Part shown: in pieces, positions 45,498 through 53,753 of the stretch
How the letters are laid out: the number at the start of each line of letters is the position of its first letter
Numbering within the stretch: the first letter of the stretch is position 1
Assembly (NCBI RefSeq): GCF_001613325.1
Contig: NZ_BDCD01000004.1
Span: 186,001-250,000, forward strand
Reading direction: 5' to 3'
Source: Nocardia yamanashiensis NBRC 100130
Lineage (GTDB): Bacteria > Actinomycetota > Actinomycetes > Mycobacteriales > Mycobacteriaceae
DNA length: 64,000 bases
Made by a program: the position numbers and the translations under genes
The notes under the pieces: generated by a model
What the model was told of the DNA's origin: nothing
The model's input: the letters and a program-made list of their open reading frames with translations, nothing else
Databases searched by the model: none

Positions 45498-46244
45498 TCA
45501 GTACGCGCTTTCGCCGATCAGCTGGTGGCGGTGGCGGCGGTGTAGTTCGAAGATCTCGGCGTCGGAGTAGCGGGTCCAGTCGCGTTTGGCGCTGAATTTG
45601 GGCCGCATGGCGCGGATTCGGTCTGCGCACCAGAGGATTTCGGCTTCGATGGCGTTGGGGTAGGCGCAGCCGTGCCAGAGTGGGGAGACCGTGATCGAAT
45701 GGATCGACTCGCGGTTTCCCGCGACGGCGACGACGGCTTTGGAGTATTGGGTGGCGGCTCCGCGAACGAGATAGTCGCCGTCGGAGAGCAATTCGTCCTG
45801 GACTCGGCAGTATTTGTGCCAGGTGGAGCTTTCCAGCAGCATGATCGCTTGCTCGCGCGGAGACAGGGACCAGCCGCGGGAGGAAACGTACGCCTCCGAG
45901 TGGCGGCCGCCGAGTTCCGACAGGGCCTGCGAGTAGGCGTCGTACAGTTCGCGGCCGACCTCTTTCGCCGGGACCCGGCTGCTCCAGTCGTTGGCGAACT
46001 CCAGCCGGGACGGGAGATTGCCGCCGTCCAAGGTCATGACCACGTTCGGGCTGGAGGACACCGGCTGGGAGGTGACCAGCGCGAGCGGCGGGTACTCCTC
46101 CTGCGGCGGTGAGGCCGAGACCGTGTAACTCGATTCCTGGTGCAGCGGTTGCGAACTCACATTCACCGTCACCGAAACCGCGACGGAAACATTCGGCTGC
46201 CGGTCGTCGTCATAGTTCCCGCGGTCGATAACGCTGATCCCCAT
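45498..46244 (-). CDS. Hypothetical protein
   Basis: The 248-residue protein is not recognised. The first 70 residues are Ser/Val/Pro-rich and look unstructured. The middle (VVMTLDGGNLPSRLEFANDWSSRV...VGRELYDAYSQAL, about 75-115) faintly resembles a YbaB/EbfC-like fold. The C-terminal half has AIEAEILWCADRIR and many aromatic residues. The ATG at 46244 gives the simplest start; the frame is open to 46379. It stands alone, converging with the AhpD-like gene. Confidence 0.55.
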   Translation of the reverse strand: MGISVIDRGNYDDDRQPNVSVAVSVTVNVSSQPLHQESSYTVSASPPQEEYPPLALVTSQPVSSSPNVVMTLDGGNLPSRLEFANDWSSRVPAKEVGRELYDAYSQALSELGGRHSEAYVSSRGWSLSPREQAIMLLESSTWHKYCRVQDELLSDGDYLVRGAATQYSKAVVAVAGNRESIHSITVSPLWHGCAYPNAIEAEILWCADRIRAMRPKFSAKRDWTRYSDAEIFELHRRHRHQLIGESAY

Positions 46245-46360
46245 GACGAAATCCAATCCCTGCCCAGCACACCTCTCGGCGCACCGTATCAAACCCGATC
46301 GCGCCCCGCAGGCAGTCATCTGAGAAACGCCCCGAGGAGTCGATAACTCATGCTGTTGGT

Positions 46361-46867
46361 ATGAACCAGCAGGGAGCACCGGTCCTGTACGCGATCGTCA
46401 CCGGCTCATCGAGGGCACCGGAGATCGAGGCACTCGTCGATATGGCGCAGGCAGACGGCTGGAACGTGTGCGTGATCGCCTCCCCGTCAGGCCGCCGCTT
46501 CATCGACACCGACCACTTGTCGGCCAAGACCGGCTGGCCGGTGCGAAGCGAATACAAGCAACCCGGCACCCCGGACCTACTCCCACCCGCCGACGCCATG
46601 ATCGTCGCCCCACTCACCTGCAACTCGGCCGCGAAATGGGCTGCGGGTATCTCCGACACCCTGCCACTCGGCCTATTGGTCGAGGCCGTGGGGTTACGGA
46701 AACCGATTGTCGCCGTGCCTTATTCGAGCGACGCCCAGATGAGCTTCCCACCGATCCAGGAAGTCCTGACCAACCTCAGCCGGTACGGGGTGACGATCGT
46801 GCCGAGCGAGCAGGGAAAGCCACTCCCGCTGACGGACGCCTGGCAGGCATTGCAAAACCGTCTCTAA
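46361..46867 (+). CDS. HFCD-type flavoprotein
   Basis: The 168-residue protein matches the flavoprotein (phosphopantothenoylcysteine decarboxylase-like) fold, opening VLYAIVTGSSRAPEIE, with the FMN-contact stretch PADAMIVAPLTCNSAAKWAAGISDTLPLGLLVEA near 77-110. No CoaB part is fused, so it is not housekeeping Dfp. In actinomycetes such genes often accompany XRE regulators. Its last 92 bases overlap the convergent winged-helix gene. Confidence 0.8.
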   Translation: MNQQGAPVLYAIVTGSSRAPEIEALVDMAQADGWNVCVIASPSGRRFIDTDHLSAKTGWPVRSEYKQPGTPDLLPPADAMIVAPLTCNSAAKWAAGISDTLPLGLLVEAVGLRKPIVAVPYSSDAQMSFPPIQEVLTNLSRYGVTIVPSEQGKPLPLTDAWQALQNRL

Positions 46868-47207
46868 CCGGATCTCCCACACGCCCGTCCTCCCAAACCG
46901 GCGCCCATTGCCCGTCGTGGTACTGCAACCAATGCGCAGGTTGCTCTTCGACTTCCGTGGTCACCAGATACTCCCGATAGACCGGATCCTTCGCCACCAA
47001 CCGCCCCCGCACAGTGACTCTCCAATTAGCCGGACTGTGTGGCGAACTCAGCACGAGACCGGAACCAGCCAGCCCGCCCAACGCCCGGCGCACCGTCCCT
47101 GCCGCCAGCTCGAGCTTTGCGGCAAGCTGCCGGACGGTCATAGCCGAGTCGGGCTGGGTCGCGATCAGTACACCCAGCACCCGTGCCTGGATCTCGGTCA
47201 ACGCCAT
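46776..47207 (-). CDS. Winged-helix DNA-binding protein
   Basis: The 143-residue protein has a helix-turn-helix at about 28-50 (TVRQLAAKLELAAGTVRRALGGLAGSGLV) in a MarR/ROK-like winged helix, then a beta segment (WRVTVRGRLVAKDPVYREYLV). GGAAGG lies nine bases before the ATG at 47207. The C-terminal 25 residues are low complexity and lie opposite the flavoprotein gene. It is divergent from the XRE gene. Confidence 0.65.
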   Translation of the reverse strand: MALTEIQARVLGVLIATQPDSAMTVRQLAAKLELAAGTVRRALGGLAGSGLVLSSPHSPANWRVTVRGRLVAKDPVYREYLVTTEVEEQPAHWLQYHDGQWAPVWEDGRVGDPVRDGFAMPARRPSAGVAFPARSARSSPRTG

Positions 47208-47319
47208 CGCCCCGAACCTTCCGTCGTCCGTGATCGCCACCGGTGTCCTGTCGTTGTCGAGTCCGCAACCGCCACTACCAGCGTCGATCAACCGAAGGGG
47301 CGTTCCTACCCCGTTTCCA

Positions 47320-47359
47320 GGACGTTTGGGACGTCTGAGTCCTAAGGTCTGATACGTCC
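47320..47359. promoter_or_regulatory. GGACGT repeats in front of the XRE gene
   Basis: Three GGACGT copies lie in 40 bases: direct at 47320-47325 and 47329-47334, inverted (ACGTCC) at 47354-47359. They occupy the promoter interval just upstream of the XRE-regulator start and are the best candidate for its autoregulatory site. Confidence 0.4.
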
Positions 47360-47375
47360 CCGGCTGAGGAGGAAG

Positions 47376-48137
47376 ATGAATCAGGGCCTGCGACAAGCGA
47401 TGACAAAAGCGAAGGTCACCGAGCAGCAACTCGCCGAGAAGTGTGGAGTCGACGTCAAAACGGTTACTCGGTGGGTGACCAATGAATCGCGTGTCCCGCA
47501 CGCCCGTCACCGCTGGGCGGTCTGCGAACACCTACAAGCGGAGGAAGCAGACTTGTGGCCTTCAGCTGTCCAACGAACCCTCAAGGTCGGCCCGGATCGA
47601 GAAGTGGTTCAGGTCTTCCCATATCGATCCGCCGCCCCCGCTTCCCTGTGGCGGTCGTTGATCACGAACGCCAAGCAGGACCTCACCTTCGCTGGATACA
47701 CCAACTACTTCCTCTGGCTGGAGCAAGCGAATCTGGCTGCCCTGCTCAGGCGAAAAGCAGCAGCAGGCTGTCGGATTCGGATTCTCGTCGGTGATCCGAC
47801 CAGTGCAGCGACGCTGGCGCGAGAGCGCGAAGAGAATGTCCCGCTCACACTCTCCACCCGTATCGCGGTGACCCTTGCCGAGCTGCGAAAGCTTCAGGAT
47901 GTCGAGAGCATCGAAGCGAGATTTTCCGATGACCATGTCAACCTCTCGGTGTTTCGATTCGACAGTGACATGATCATGACGCCGATCCTTGCGCGACGAG
48001 TCGGCCACGACTCACCTATGTTTCACCTACGGCGCGAGCATCCGGACGGCATGTTCGATCGGTTCTCCGAGCATGTCGAGGAACTCTGGTCCCGGGGCCG
48101 GAACGTCTGGGAGGTCGACCCGCATGGCAAGGCGTGA
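47376..48137 (+). CDS. XRE-family regulator with DUF5919 domain
   Basis: The 253-residue protein has an N-terminal XRE helix-turn-helix (VTEQQLAEKCGVDVKTVTRWV at about 14-34). A DUF5919/PLD-like domain occupies about 85-250, with LTFAGYTNYFLWLEQ, GCRIRILVGDP and HVNLSVFRFDSDMIMTP; the HxK catalytic motif of true phospholipase D is absent. It may sense a nucleotide or phosphorylated ligand. TGAGGAGGAAG precedes the ATG. The NUDIX gene overlaps its 3' end by 14 bases, so the two are made together. Confidence 0.88.
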   Translation: MNQGLRQAMTKAKVTEQQLAEKCGVDVKTVTRWVTNESRVPHARHRWAVCEHLQAEEADLWPSAVQRTLKVGPDREVVQVFPYRSAAPASLWRSLITNAKQDLTFAGYTNYFLWLEQANLAALLRRKAAAGCRIRILVGDPTSAATLAREREENVPLTLSTRIAVTLAELRKLQDVESIEARFSDDHVNLSVFRFDSDMIMTPILARRVGHDSPMFHLRREHPDGMFDRFSEHVEELWSRGRNVWEVDPHGKA

Positions 48138-48591
48138 CTACCAGAATGATCCGGACGCGCCGGCGCCGAACAGCTTGGTGCCCGCGGCGTCCGTAGTTGT
48201 TGTGGATGGGGCCGGCCGCGTGCTGTTGCAGCGGCGGGTGGACAACGGGATGTGGGCGTTGCCGGGCGGGAAGATGGAGTTGGGGGAATCGCTGGCGGGG
48301 TGTGGGGTTCGGGAGACCAAGGAAGAGACCGGGATCGATATCGAGATCGTCGGGATTGTGGGGACGTATACCGACCCGGGGCATGTGTTCGCGTATGACG
48401 ATGGTGAGGTGCGGCAGGAGTTCTCGATTTGCCTGTTGGGCAGGCCGGTTGGGGGGTCGATTGCGGTGTCCGACGAGTCGACCGAAGTGGCTTGGTTCGC
48501 GCCGGAGGAGATCGATGGGCTTCCGATGGTCGGGAATATTCGGCGGCGGGTGGATGACTGGAGGTCGGGGGCGGCCCCGGTCGTTCGATAA
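48124..48591 (+). CDS. NUDIX hydrolase paired with the XRE regulator
   Basis: The 155-residue protein has a canonical NUDIX box, GGKMELGESLAGCGVRETKE followed by ETGI, at about 48-71, with VVVDGAGRVLLQRR before it. The start lies inside the end of the XRE gene. XRE-NUDIX pairs recur in actinomycetes; the pairing suggests the hydrolase removes or makes the regulator's ligand. Codons here end more often in G or T than in the flanking operons. Confidence 0.88.
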   Translation: MARRDYQNDPDAPAPNSLVPAASVVVVDGAGRVLLQRRVDNGMWALPGGKMELGESLAGCGVRETKEETGIDIEIVGIVGTYTDPGHVFAYDDGEVRQEFSICLLGRPVGGSIAVSDESTEVAWFAPEEIDGLPMVGNIRRRVDDWRSGAAPVVR

Positions 48592-48628
48592 GGCTGCGCA
48601 AGTCGGTGTGGCGCAAGATGATCGATAG

Positions 48629-49705
48629 GTGAGATCGAATCGCACTCGGCGGCGGCCGCCGTTGGCTGGACGGGGGCGTGCGATGCGCCTGCAGCGGCCG
48701 TCTGGGGGACAACCGTGGCGTGCACGGGTGATTGGAGCGGTGCGAGGGTGGGCTTCGCCGGGGTGGGCCGGGCGGGTGTTGCCGTTCGTTGCCGTGGTGA
48801 CAGCGATTGCTGCGGTTTTGTATGGCGCGCAGAGTTTACGGCTGGCTGAGGAGTCCGGTCGGCAGCAGTATCAGCTGGTGCGGCGAGAGCAGGCCCTGGA
48901 GCGGTTTGCGCGGGCTGCGGAGGTGCTTGGGGGTACGGATTCCACGACTCAAGGGCGGCTGGGGGCGATTTATTCGCTGGATCAGATTGCTGGGGAGTTT
49001 CCGGGGGATCGGTTCAAGGTGGTTTCTGTGGTGGCGGCGTTCTTGCGGGAGCAGGATCATAGTGGGGTTCCGGGGGTGGTGATTACGGCGCGGAATTGTG
49101 CTGGGAGGGGGAGTGATTCGTTGAATCCGCCGCGGTTGGGGGAGGAGTTCAAGGCTGCGGTGGCGTTGGTTGTTCGGTATAACCATTTGGGGGAGTTTGC
49201 TGATGAGGCGGTGGATTTGAGTTATACCTGTTAGGAGGGGGTGCGGTTGCAGCGTCGGGGGGTGGGGTACATCGATTTCAGTGGGGCTTCGTTGGCGTTT
49301 GCGGAGTTGGGTGGGAATGATCTGACTACTGTGAAGTTCTCGAATACTGATCTGGGGGATGCTCAGTTGGGTGGGTCGAGTTTGCGGAGGAGTGTGCTGT
49401 CGGGGTTGCGGTTGACTCGGGCGAGTTTCTTGCATTCGAATCTCGAGGGGGCGCGGATCGGTAATTGTGCTGCGGATGGGTCCGGGTGGGAGGGGGCGGT
49501 TTTGCGGCAGGCCGAGTTTCATAATGTGGATTTGAGCGGGGCGCATTTGAGTGAGGCGGATCTGACCGGGGCCACGTTGCGGCAGGTGACGCTGAATGGT
49601 GCGGATCTCACCGGGGCGACGCTGGCGGGGGTGCAGTTCGATGGGGTGCGGTACGACGCGAAAACCAAGTGGCCGGTGGGGTTTTCGCCGCCGCCCAGTA
49701 GTTAG
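48629..49705 (+). pseudogene. Pentapeptide-repeat membrane protein broken by an in-frame amber codon
   Basis: One frame runs from 48629 to 49705 with a single TAG at 49232-49234. The first part has a basic N-terminus, one hydrophobic segment (LPFVAVVTAIAAVLYGA) and a coiled helix (ESGRQQYQLVRREQALERF). The second part is about 25 pentapeptide repeats with central Leu/Phe. The stop falls exactly where a repeat needs its central Leu (T-C-stop-E-G), so one base change from TTG to TAG explains it. AGGAGGGG at the break lies two bases before a GTG (49241), so the second half might still be made. The start may be the ATG at 48683. Confidence 0.85.
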
Positions 49706-50154
49706 GCGGGGTTGGCTCGGAGGGCGTTGGTCATGGTGCGCAGGATTCGCAGGGCGTCGGCCTGTTCAGCGGCGGTGAGGTCGGCGACCATTCTGAGCTC
49801 GACGGATCGGACTGCGGCGGTGGCCTTTTCGAGGTGGCGGCGACCTTTGGGGGTCAAGCGGGTGGGGAGGACTTTGCCGACGGGGGCGGCGGCGGGCCTG
49901 GTGACATGACCTTCGCGTTCGAGGGTTTGCAACAGGACGTTCATGGTTTGGCGGGTCACGAAGGCCCCGCGAGCCAGTTCGGAGTTCGACAGGCCCGGGC
50001 GTTGGGCGAGCAGTTCGAGGCAGGCGTAGTGGGTGACGTTCATGCCGAGCGGGCGCAGCACTTCCTCCATGGCTGCGCGGAGGGCGCTGGACGCCTCTTT
50101 CAGCAGGTAGCCGAGGGATGTGTCCAGGTCTACGCCGGCCTCTTCTTGACTCAT
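49702..50154 (-). CDS. MarR-family regulator of the adjacent VOC gene
   Basis: The 150-residue protein has the MarR winged helix (LSNSELARGAFVTRQTMNVLLQTLEREGHV at about 52-81) with an early helix GYLLKEASSALRAAMEEVLRPLGM. The wing lacks the usual DxRD and has PAAAPVGKVLPTRLT. It is divergent from a VOC-family gene, and two near-identical palindromes fill the interval, the first touching its own start codon. Its stop overlaps the pentapeptide-repeat pseudogene by four bases. Confidence 0.9.
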   Translation of the reverse strand: MSQEEAGVDLDTSLGYLLKEASSALRAAMEEVLRPLGMNVTHYACLELLAQRPGLSNSELARGAFVTRQTMNVLLQTLEREGHVTRPAAAPVGKVLPTRLTPKGRRHLEKATAAVRSVELRMVADLTAAEQADALRILRTMTNALRANPA

Positions 50155-50169
50155 GTCAGTATTCTGACA
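50154..50169. promoter_or_regulatory. MarR operator 1
   Basis: TGTCAGTATTCTGACA is a perfect dyad (TGTCAG/CTGACA, four-base spacer). It touches the marR start codon, so binding would block autogenous expression. Confidence 0.8.
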
Positions 50170-50181
50170 TAGCCTTGGGCA

Positions 50182-50197
50182 TGTCAGAAAACTGACA
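50182..50197. promoter_or_regulatory. MarR operator 2
   Basis: TGTCAGAAAACTGACA repeats operator 1 with identical arms, 28 bases further on and 23 bases from the VOC start. The spacing is near three helical turns, allowing two dimers on one face. Confidence 0.8.
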
Positions 50198-50219
50198 CAC
50201 ACGACTAAGGAGCAGGACA

Positions 50220-50588
50220 ATGCCCGCAATCGGTCCCGATTTCATTTCACTGCAGGTACGCGATCTCGACGCCTCGCAGGCGTTCTACGAGCAGTACCTG
50301 GGCCTGGTTCGCTCACCCGCCGGACCGCCGCGCGCCGTCGTGTTCGAGACGAAGCCGATCGCGTTCGCGCTGCGCGACATCGTCCCCGGCACCGACCTCG
50401 CATCGGCGGCATATCCGGGCATCGGCGCGGCGATCTGGCTGCACGCCACGGACGTTCAGGCCATTCACGATGCTTTGGCGGCGGACGGGCACACCATCGT
50501 CGCCGAACCGATCGACGGCCCGTTCGGCCGCACGTTCACCTTCGCCGATCCCGACGGCTACCGCATCACCCTGCACGACCGCGCGTGA
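50220..50588 (+). CDS. VOC-family (glyoxalase/bleomycin-resistance fold) protein
   Basis: The 122-residue protein is a single VOC unit pair: DFISLQVRDLDASQAFYEQYLGL at the start, and FTFADPDGYRITLHDRA at the end with a metal-site Glu/His pattern only partly kept. AAGGAGCAGG precedes the ATG. It is controlled by the divergent MarR gene through the two palindromes. It may detoxify or bind the compound that MarR senses. Confidence 0.88.
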   Translation: MPAIGPDFISLQVRDLDASQAFYEQYLGLVRSPAGPPRAVVFETKPIAFALRDIVPGTDLASAAYPGIGAAIWLHATDVQAIHDALAADGHTIVAEPIDGPFGRTFTFADPDGYRITLHDRA

Positions 50589-50609
50589 CCGACGAGCGGG
50601 GCCGAATCC

Positions 50610-51023
50610 CTAAGGGAGAATGTCGGTTTGGACCCGCGGGTCCAGTTTGCGGAGGGTGTCGGGACGGTCGGTGAGACAGGGCCAGTCCCGGCTGACCGCT
50701 TCGATGGTGGCATGACCGGCGGGGATGAGCGCATCGGCATCGGGCCGATCGGCCAACGCGGCCCCGAGATGATCGGAGGCCGGGCGATCCAGTGGCTGAA
50801 TGACCGTATTGGGCAGATCGAGCAGCACCGCGAGAATATCGAGACGCCCGGCGGGAATGAGCGCCCGGGCGGCGGCGAGGGCGGTCGCGGGGACGATGAT
50901 GGTGTGGCCGGCATCGGCGGTAGCCCAGACCACGGATTGCACGTAGGCGACCCGATGCGCCCAGGCGGTGAGGGCGGCGGTGTCGAAGACGACGCCTCCC
51001 AGCGTGGAGCCGGCGGTGGTCAT
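50610..51023 (-). CDS. PIN-like protein, probable toxin of a VapBC-like pair
   Basis: The 137-residue protein resembles a PIN ribonuclease fold, opening GGVVFDTAALTAWAHR with the first metal-site Asp, and a later DADALIPAGHATIEA. The usual second acidic residue is hard to place (VPATALAAAR), so catalysis is uncertain. It overlaps the antitoxin-like gene by ATGA. Toxin assignment is an inference from fold and pairing. Confidence 0.65.
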   Translation of the reverse strand: MTTAGSTLGGVVFDTAALTAWAHRVAYVQSVVWATADAGHTIIVPATALAAARALIPAGRLDILAVLLDLPNTVIQPLDRPASDHLGAALADRPDADALIPAGHATIEAVSRDWPCLTDRPDTLRKLDPRVQTDILP

Positions 51024-51301
51024 GCCGCGCCGGCGTGGTCGCCGGGATCCTCCTTCTCGGGTAAGGGGGGTAGCCCCTGCACGGCGCGGGCGCGGTTGAT
51101 CAGGTCGAGGGGCGGGCGGCCGCCGAGCGCGTTCTCGAGTCTGGCGAGGGATTCGGTGCGATTGACCCGGGCTCGGACGGATTCGGCCACGAAGGAGGAG
51201 ATGGATTCGATGCGGCCGGTGGCGCGCCAATCGTCGAGGGTGGCGGCTATCTCCTCGGGCATCGACACTGTGATCTTGCGGGTGCGACGCGCTCTAGCCA
51301 T
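51020..51301 (-). CDS. Ribbon-helix-helix protein, probable antitoxin
   Basis: The 93-residue protein has a ribbon-helix-helix start, TRKITVSMPEEIAATLDDWRATG, then SISSFVAESVRARV, the normal layout of VapB/CopG-type antitoxins. The C-terminal 35 residues are Pro- and acid-rich, as in toxin-neutralising tails. A longer frame running back through mtnAB is a shadow. Its start codon lies inside an inverted repeat. Confidence 0.8.
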   Translation of the reverse strand: MARARRTRKITVSMPEEIAATLDDWRATGRIESISSFVAESVRARVNRTESLARLENALGGRPPLDLINRARAVQGLPPLPEKEDPGDHAGAA

Positions 51302-51324
51302 ACCGGAATGGTACTTCGGTATGG
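51298..51324. promoter_or_regulatory. Operator over the antitoxin start
   Basis: CCATACCG and CGGTATGG form a perfect 8-base inverted repeat with an 11-base spacer, covering the antitoxin start codon. This suits autorepression by the ribbon-helix-helix protein. Confidence 0.6.
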
Positions 51325-51481
51325 GCGGGGCGACGAGATGACAGACCGTTCGCCTCGGGATTCGAATTCCGGTGATCCGAAACCTGCCGGTCACGCGGCG
51401 ATCCGGGTTCGATACGGTGGGCGTGTGCCCGCATCCGGCGGGCGGCCTCCCCATTACCTGCGTCAAGAGGACACAACCTAG

Positions 51482-53158
51482 ATGGATCAGAGTTCGATCG
51501 TGTGGGACGACGGTGCGTTGGTCACCATCGACCAGCGGGCATTGCCGCAGGAATTGCGGGAGTTGCGGATCACCACGGTCGATCAGGTCATCGATGCGAT
51601 CAAGACGCTCGCCATTCGCGGCGCGCCGGCGATCGGAGTGTCGGGGGCGTTCGGCGTGGTCATCGCCGCGCTCGCCAACAGCGCCGACGGAGTCGTGGAT
51701 ACAGCGGCCGTGACTGCCGAGGCGACGCGGATCGCCGATGCCCGGCCCACTGCGGTCAACCTCGCCTGGGGCGTGCAGCGCGCATTGAGCAAGCTGCCCG
51801 AGGGCGTACAGGCGGTGCTGGACGAAGCGCTGGAAATGCAGGCCGAGGACGGGCGCACCAATCTGGCCGCGGCCACGCATGCGGCGGATCTGCTCGAGCA
51901 GCTGTGCGCGGATCGACCCTTGCGTCTGCTCACGCACTGCAATACCGGCCGCCTCGCGACCACCGCATGGGGCACCGCGATCGGTGCGCTGCGAGTACTG
52001 CACCAGCGCGGCAAGCTCGCCGAGGTGATCGTGGACGAGACCCGCCCACTGTTGCAGGGTGCGCGACTCACCGCGTGGGAGATGGCCGAAGCCGGTATCC
52101 CGCACCGCCTCACCATCGATTCCGCCGCCGCCTGGGCGATGGCCACCGAGAACGTGGACGCGGTCATCGTCGGCGCGGACCGCATCACCGCGGATGGCGC
52201 GGTAGCCAACAAGATCGGCACCTACATGCTGGCGCTGGCCGCCGAGCATCACGGAATCCCGTTCATCGTGGTCGCCCCCGAATCGACACGTGACATCTCG
52301 ACGGCGCGCGGCAGCGACATCGTGGTGGAGCAGCGCGCGGCCGCCGAGGTGACCGGATTCGGCGGCGTCACAACGGCTCCCGAGGGCACGCAGACCTTCA
52401 ACCCGGCCTTCGATGTCACGCCGGGCGAGCTGGTGACGGCCGTCGTCACCGAGAACGGCGTACTCGTCGATGCCGCCGCCGCGGACGGCGCGGTACCGCC
52501 CGCCGAACTGGCCGGACATGCACACGGTGCAACATTGCGCGCCGGGCGGGAAATCGCCGCCATCGCACGGAATCTGTACGCGAACGGATGGATGCCCGGC
52601 ACTGCGGGCAATATCTCGGTGCGCCAGGGCGATACGGCCGTCATCACCGCGAGCGGACTGTCCAAGGGCGAGCTGACCGAGACCGATACGGTCACCGTCG
52701 CCGTCTCGGACTCGCAGCCGGTGCGCTCCGGCGGTCGCCGCCCGTCGGCCGAAACCACCATCCACACCGCCGTTTACCGCACGCGCGGCAGCGAGGCCGT
52801 GGTGCACGTGCACCCGCCACATGCCACCGCGCTCTCCGTCGGTGCAGCGAGTGCTGATGTGCAGACTGTGCGGTTTTCCGGATATGAGCTGATCAAGGGC
52901 TTGGGCGGAATTCGCCCGGACGCCATCGACATTCCGGTGTTCCCGAATCACGCGGACGTGCCGCGCATCGGCGAGGACATCGAGAAGTACCTGACCGAGC
53001 ATCCCGATGCCCCGCCCGTGCTGTTCATCGCCGGGCACGGCATCACCGCGTGGGGCGAGAGCCTGGCGCAGGCGCGTGACCGTGCGGAATGCCTCGAAGG
53101 CATCTGCGAACTGACCACATTGACCGGGCACCGTGAGATTCCGGTGGGCGACAATTAG
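51482..53158 (+). CDS. mtnA-mtnB: Fused methylthioribose-1-phosphate isomerase / methylthioribulose-1-phosphate dehydratase
   Basis: The 558-residue protein joins two consecutive methionine-salvage enzymes. The MtnA part (about 1-335) has RGAPAIGVSGAFGV, the catalytic Cys in LTHCNTGRLAT near 151 and the catalytic Asp in VIVGADRIT near 231. The MtnB part (about 350-558) is a class II aldolase fold with GTAGNISVR near 375, the zinc ligands of HVHPPH near 441, and FIAGHGITAWG near 518. A short Ala/Pro-rich hinge joins them. AGAGGAC precedes the ATG. It heads the operon with mtnD and mtnC. Confidence 0.94.
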   Translation: MDQSSIVWDDGALVTIDQRALPQELRELRITTVDQVIDAIKTLAIRGAPAIGVSGAFGVVIAALANSADGVVDTAAVTAEATRIADARPTAVNLAWGVQRALSKLPEGVQAVLDEALEMQAEDGRTNLAAATHAADLLEQLCADRPLRLLTHCNTGRLATTAWGTAIGALRVLHQRGKLAEVIVDETRPLLQGARLTAWEMAEAGIPHRLTIDSAAAWAMATENVDAVIVGADRITADGAVANKIGTYMLALAAEHHGIPFIVVAPESTRDISTARGSDIVVEQRAAAEVTGFGGVTTAPEGTQTFNPAFDVTPGELVTAVVTENGVLVDAAAADGAVPPAELAGHAHGATLRAGREIAAIARNLYANGWMPGTAGNISVRQGDTAVITASGLSKGELTETDTVTVAVSDSQPVRSGGRRPSAETTIHTAVYRTRGSEAVVHVHPPHATALSVGAASADVQTVRFSGYELIKGLGGIRPDAIDIPVFPNHADVPRIGEDIEKYLTEHPDAPPVLFIAGHGITAWGESLAQARDRAECLEGICELTTLTGHREIPVGDN

Positions 53159-53177
53159 TTCCGAGAAAGGAACCACG

Positions 53178-53753
53178 ATGACTCTGCTGCAGATCATGAA
53201 CGATCAGGACGCCGCCGACGTCAAGCTGCGCACCAGCGACGACGCCGAGATCGCCGCCGAGCTCGGCAAGCGCGGCATCACCTTCGAGCGTTGGCCGCTG
53301 CTCGAGGGGCTGTCCGGCGCCACCTCCACCGAGGACCTGCTGGCCGAATACCAGACGCGCATCGATGCATTGAATGCCGACGGGCGCTACAAGTTCATCG
53401 ACGTCGCCCGCATCCACCCGGACGAATCCGATCCGGAATGGCCCGCCAAGGCCGCCGGGGCGCGCACCAAGTTCCTCGACGAGCACCGGCACGCCGAGGA
53501 CGAGGTGCGGTTCTTCGCCGCCGGACAGGGCTGCTTCTACCTGCACCTGGGTGACGAGGTGCTGGCGACCGTGTGCACCGCGGGCGATCTGGTGTCGGTG
53601 CCGGCGGGCACCCTGCACTGGTTCGACATGGGCACCACGCCGGAGTTCGTGGCCGTGCGGTTCTTCGAGGAGGAGGACGGCTGGATCGGCGATTTCACCG
53701 GTGACAAGATCTCGAGCGGTTTCCCGACCCTCGACGAGTTGACCGCGGCATGA
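53178..53753 (+). CDS. mtnD: Acireductone dioxygenase
   Basis: MtnD (ARD) is a cupin metalloenzyme. With Fe2+ it makes the methionine precursor 4-methylthio-2-oxobutanoate from acireductone; the Ni2+ form makes off-pathway products. The 191-residue protein has the ligands His103, His105 and Glu109 in EHRHAEDE and the fourth, His147, in TLHWFD. The ATG follows GAGAAAGGAA. It overlaps mtnC by ATGA. Confidence 0.95.
   Translation: MTLLQIMNDQDAADVKLRTSDDAEIAAELGKRGITFERWPLLEGLSGATSTEDLLAEYQTRIDALNADGRYKFIDVARIHPDESDPEWPAKAAGARTKFLDEHRHAEDEVRFFAAGQGCFYLHLGDEVLATVCTAGDLVSVPAGTLHWFDMGTTPEFVAVRFFEEEDGWIGDFTGDKISSGFPTLDELTAA

Noticed and set aside
51325..51481. Possible SAM riboswitch before the methionine salvage operon
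   Set aside because: The interval is only 157 bases and I could not draw the SAM-I, SAM-II or SAM-IV core; no terminator or sequestering stem is visible.
51020..53197. 725-residue minus-strand frame across mtnA-mtnB
   Set aside because: Only the last 93 residues form a real ribbon-helix-helix protein; the remainder is antisense to the salvage enzyme.
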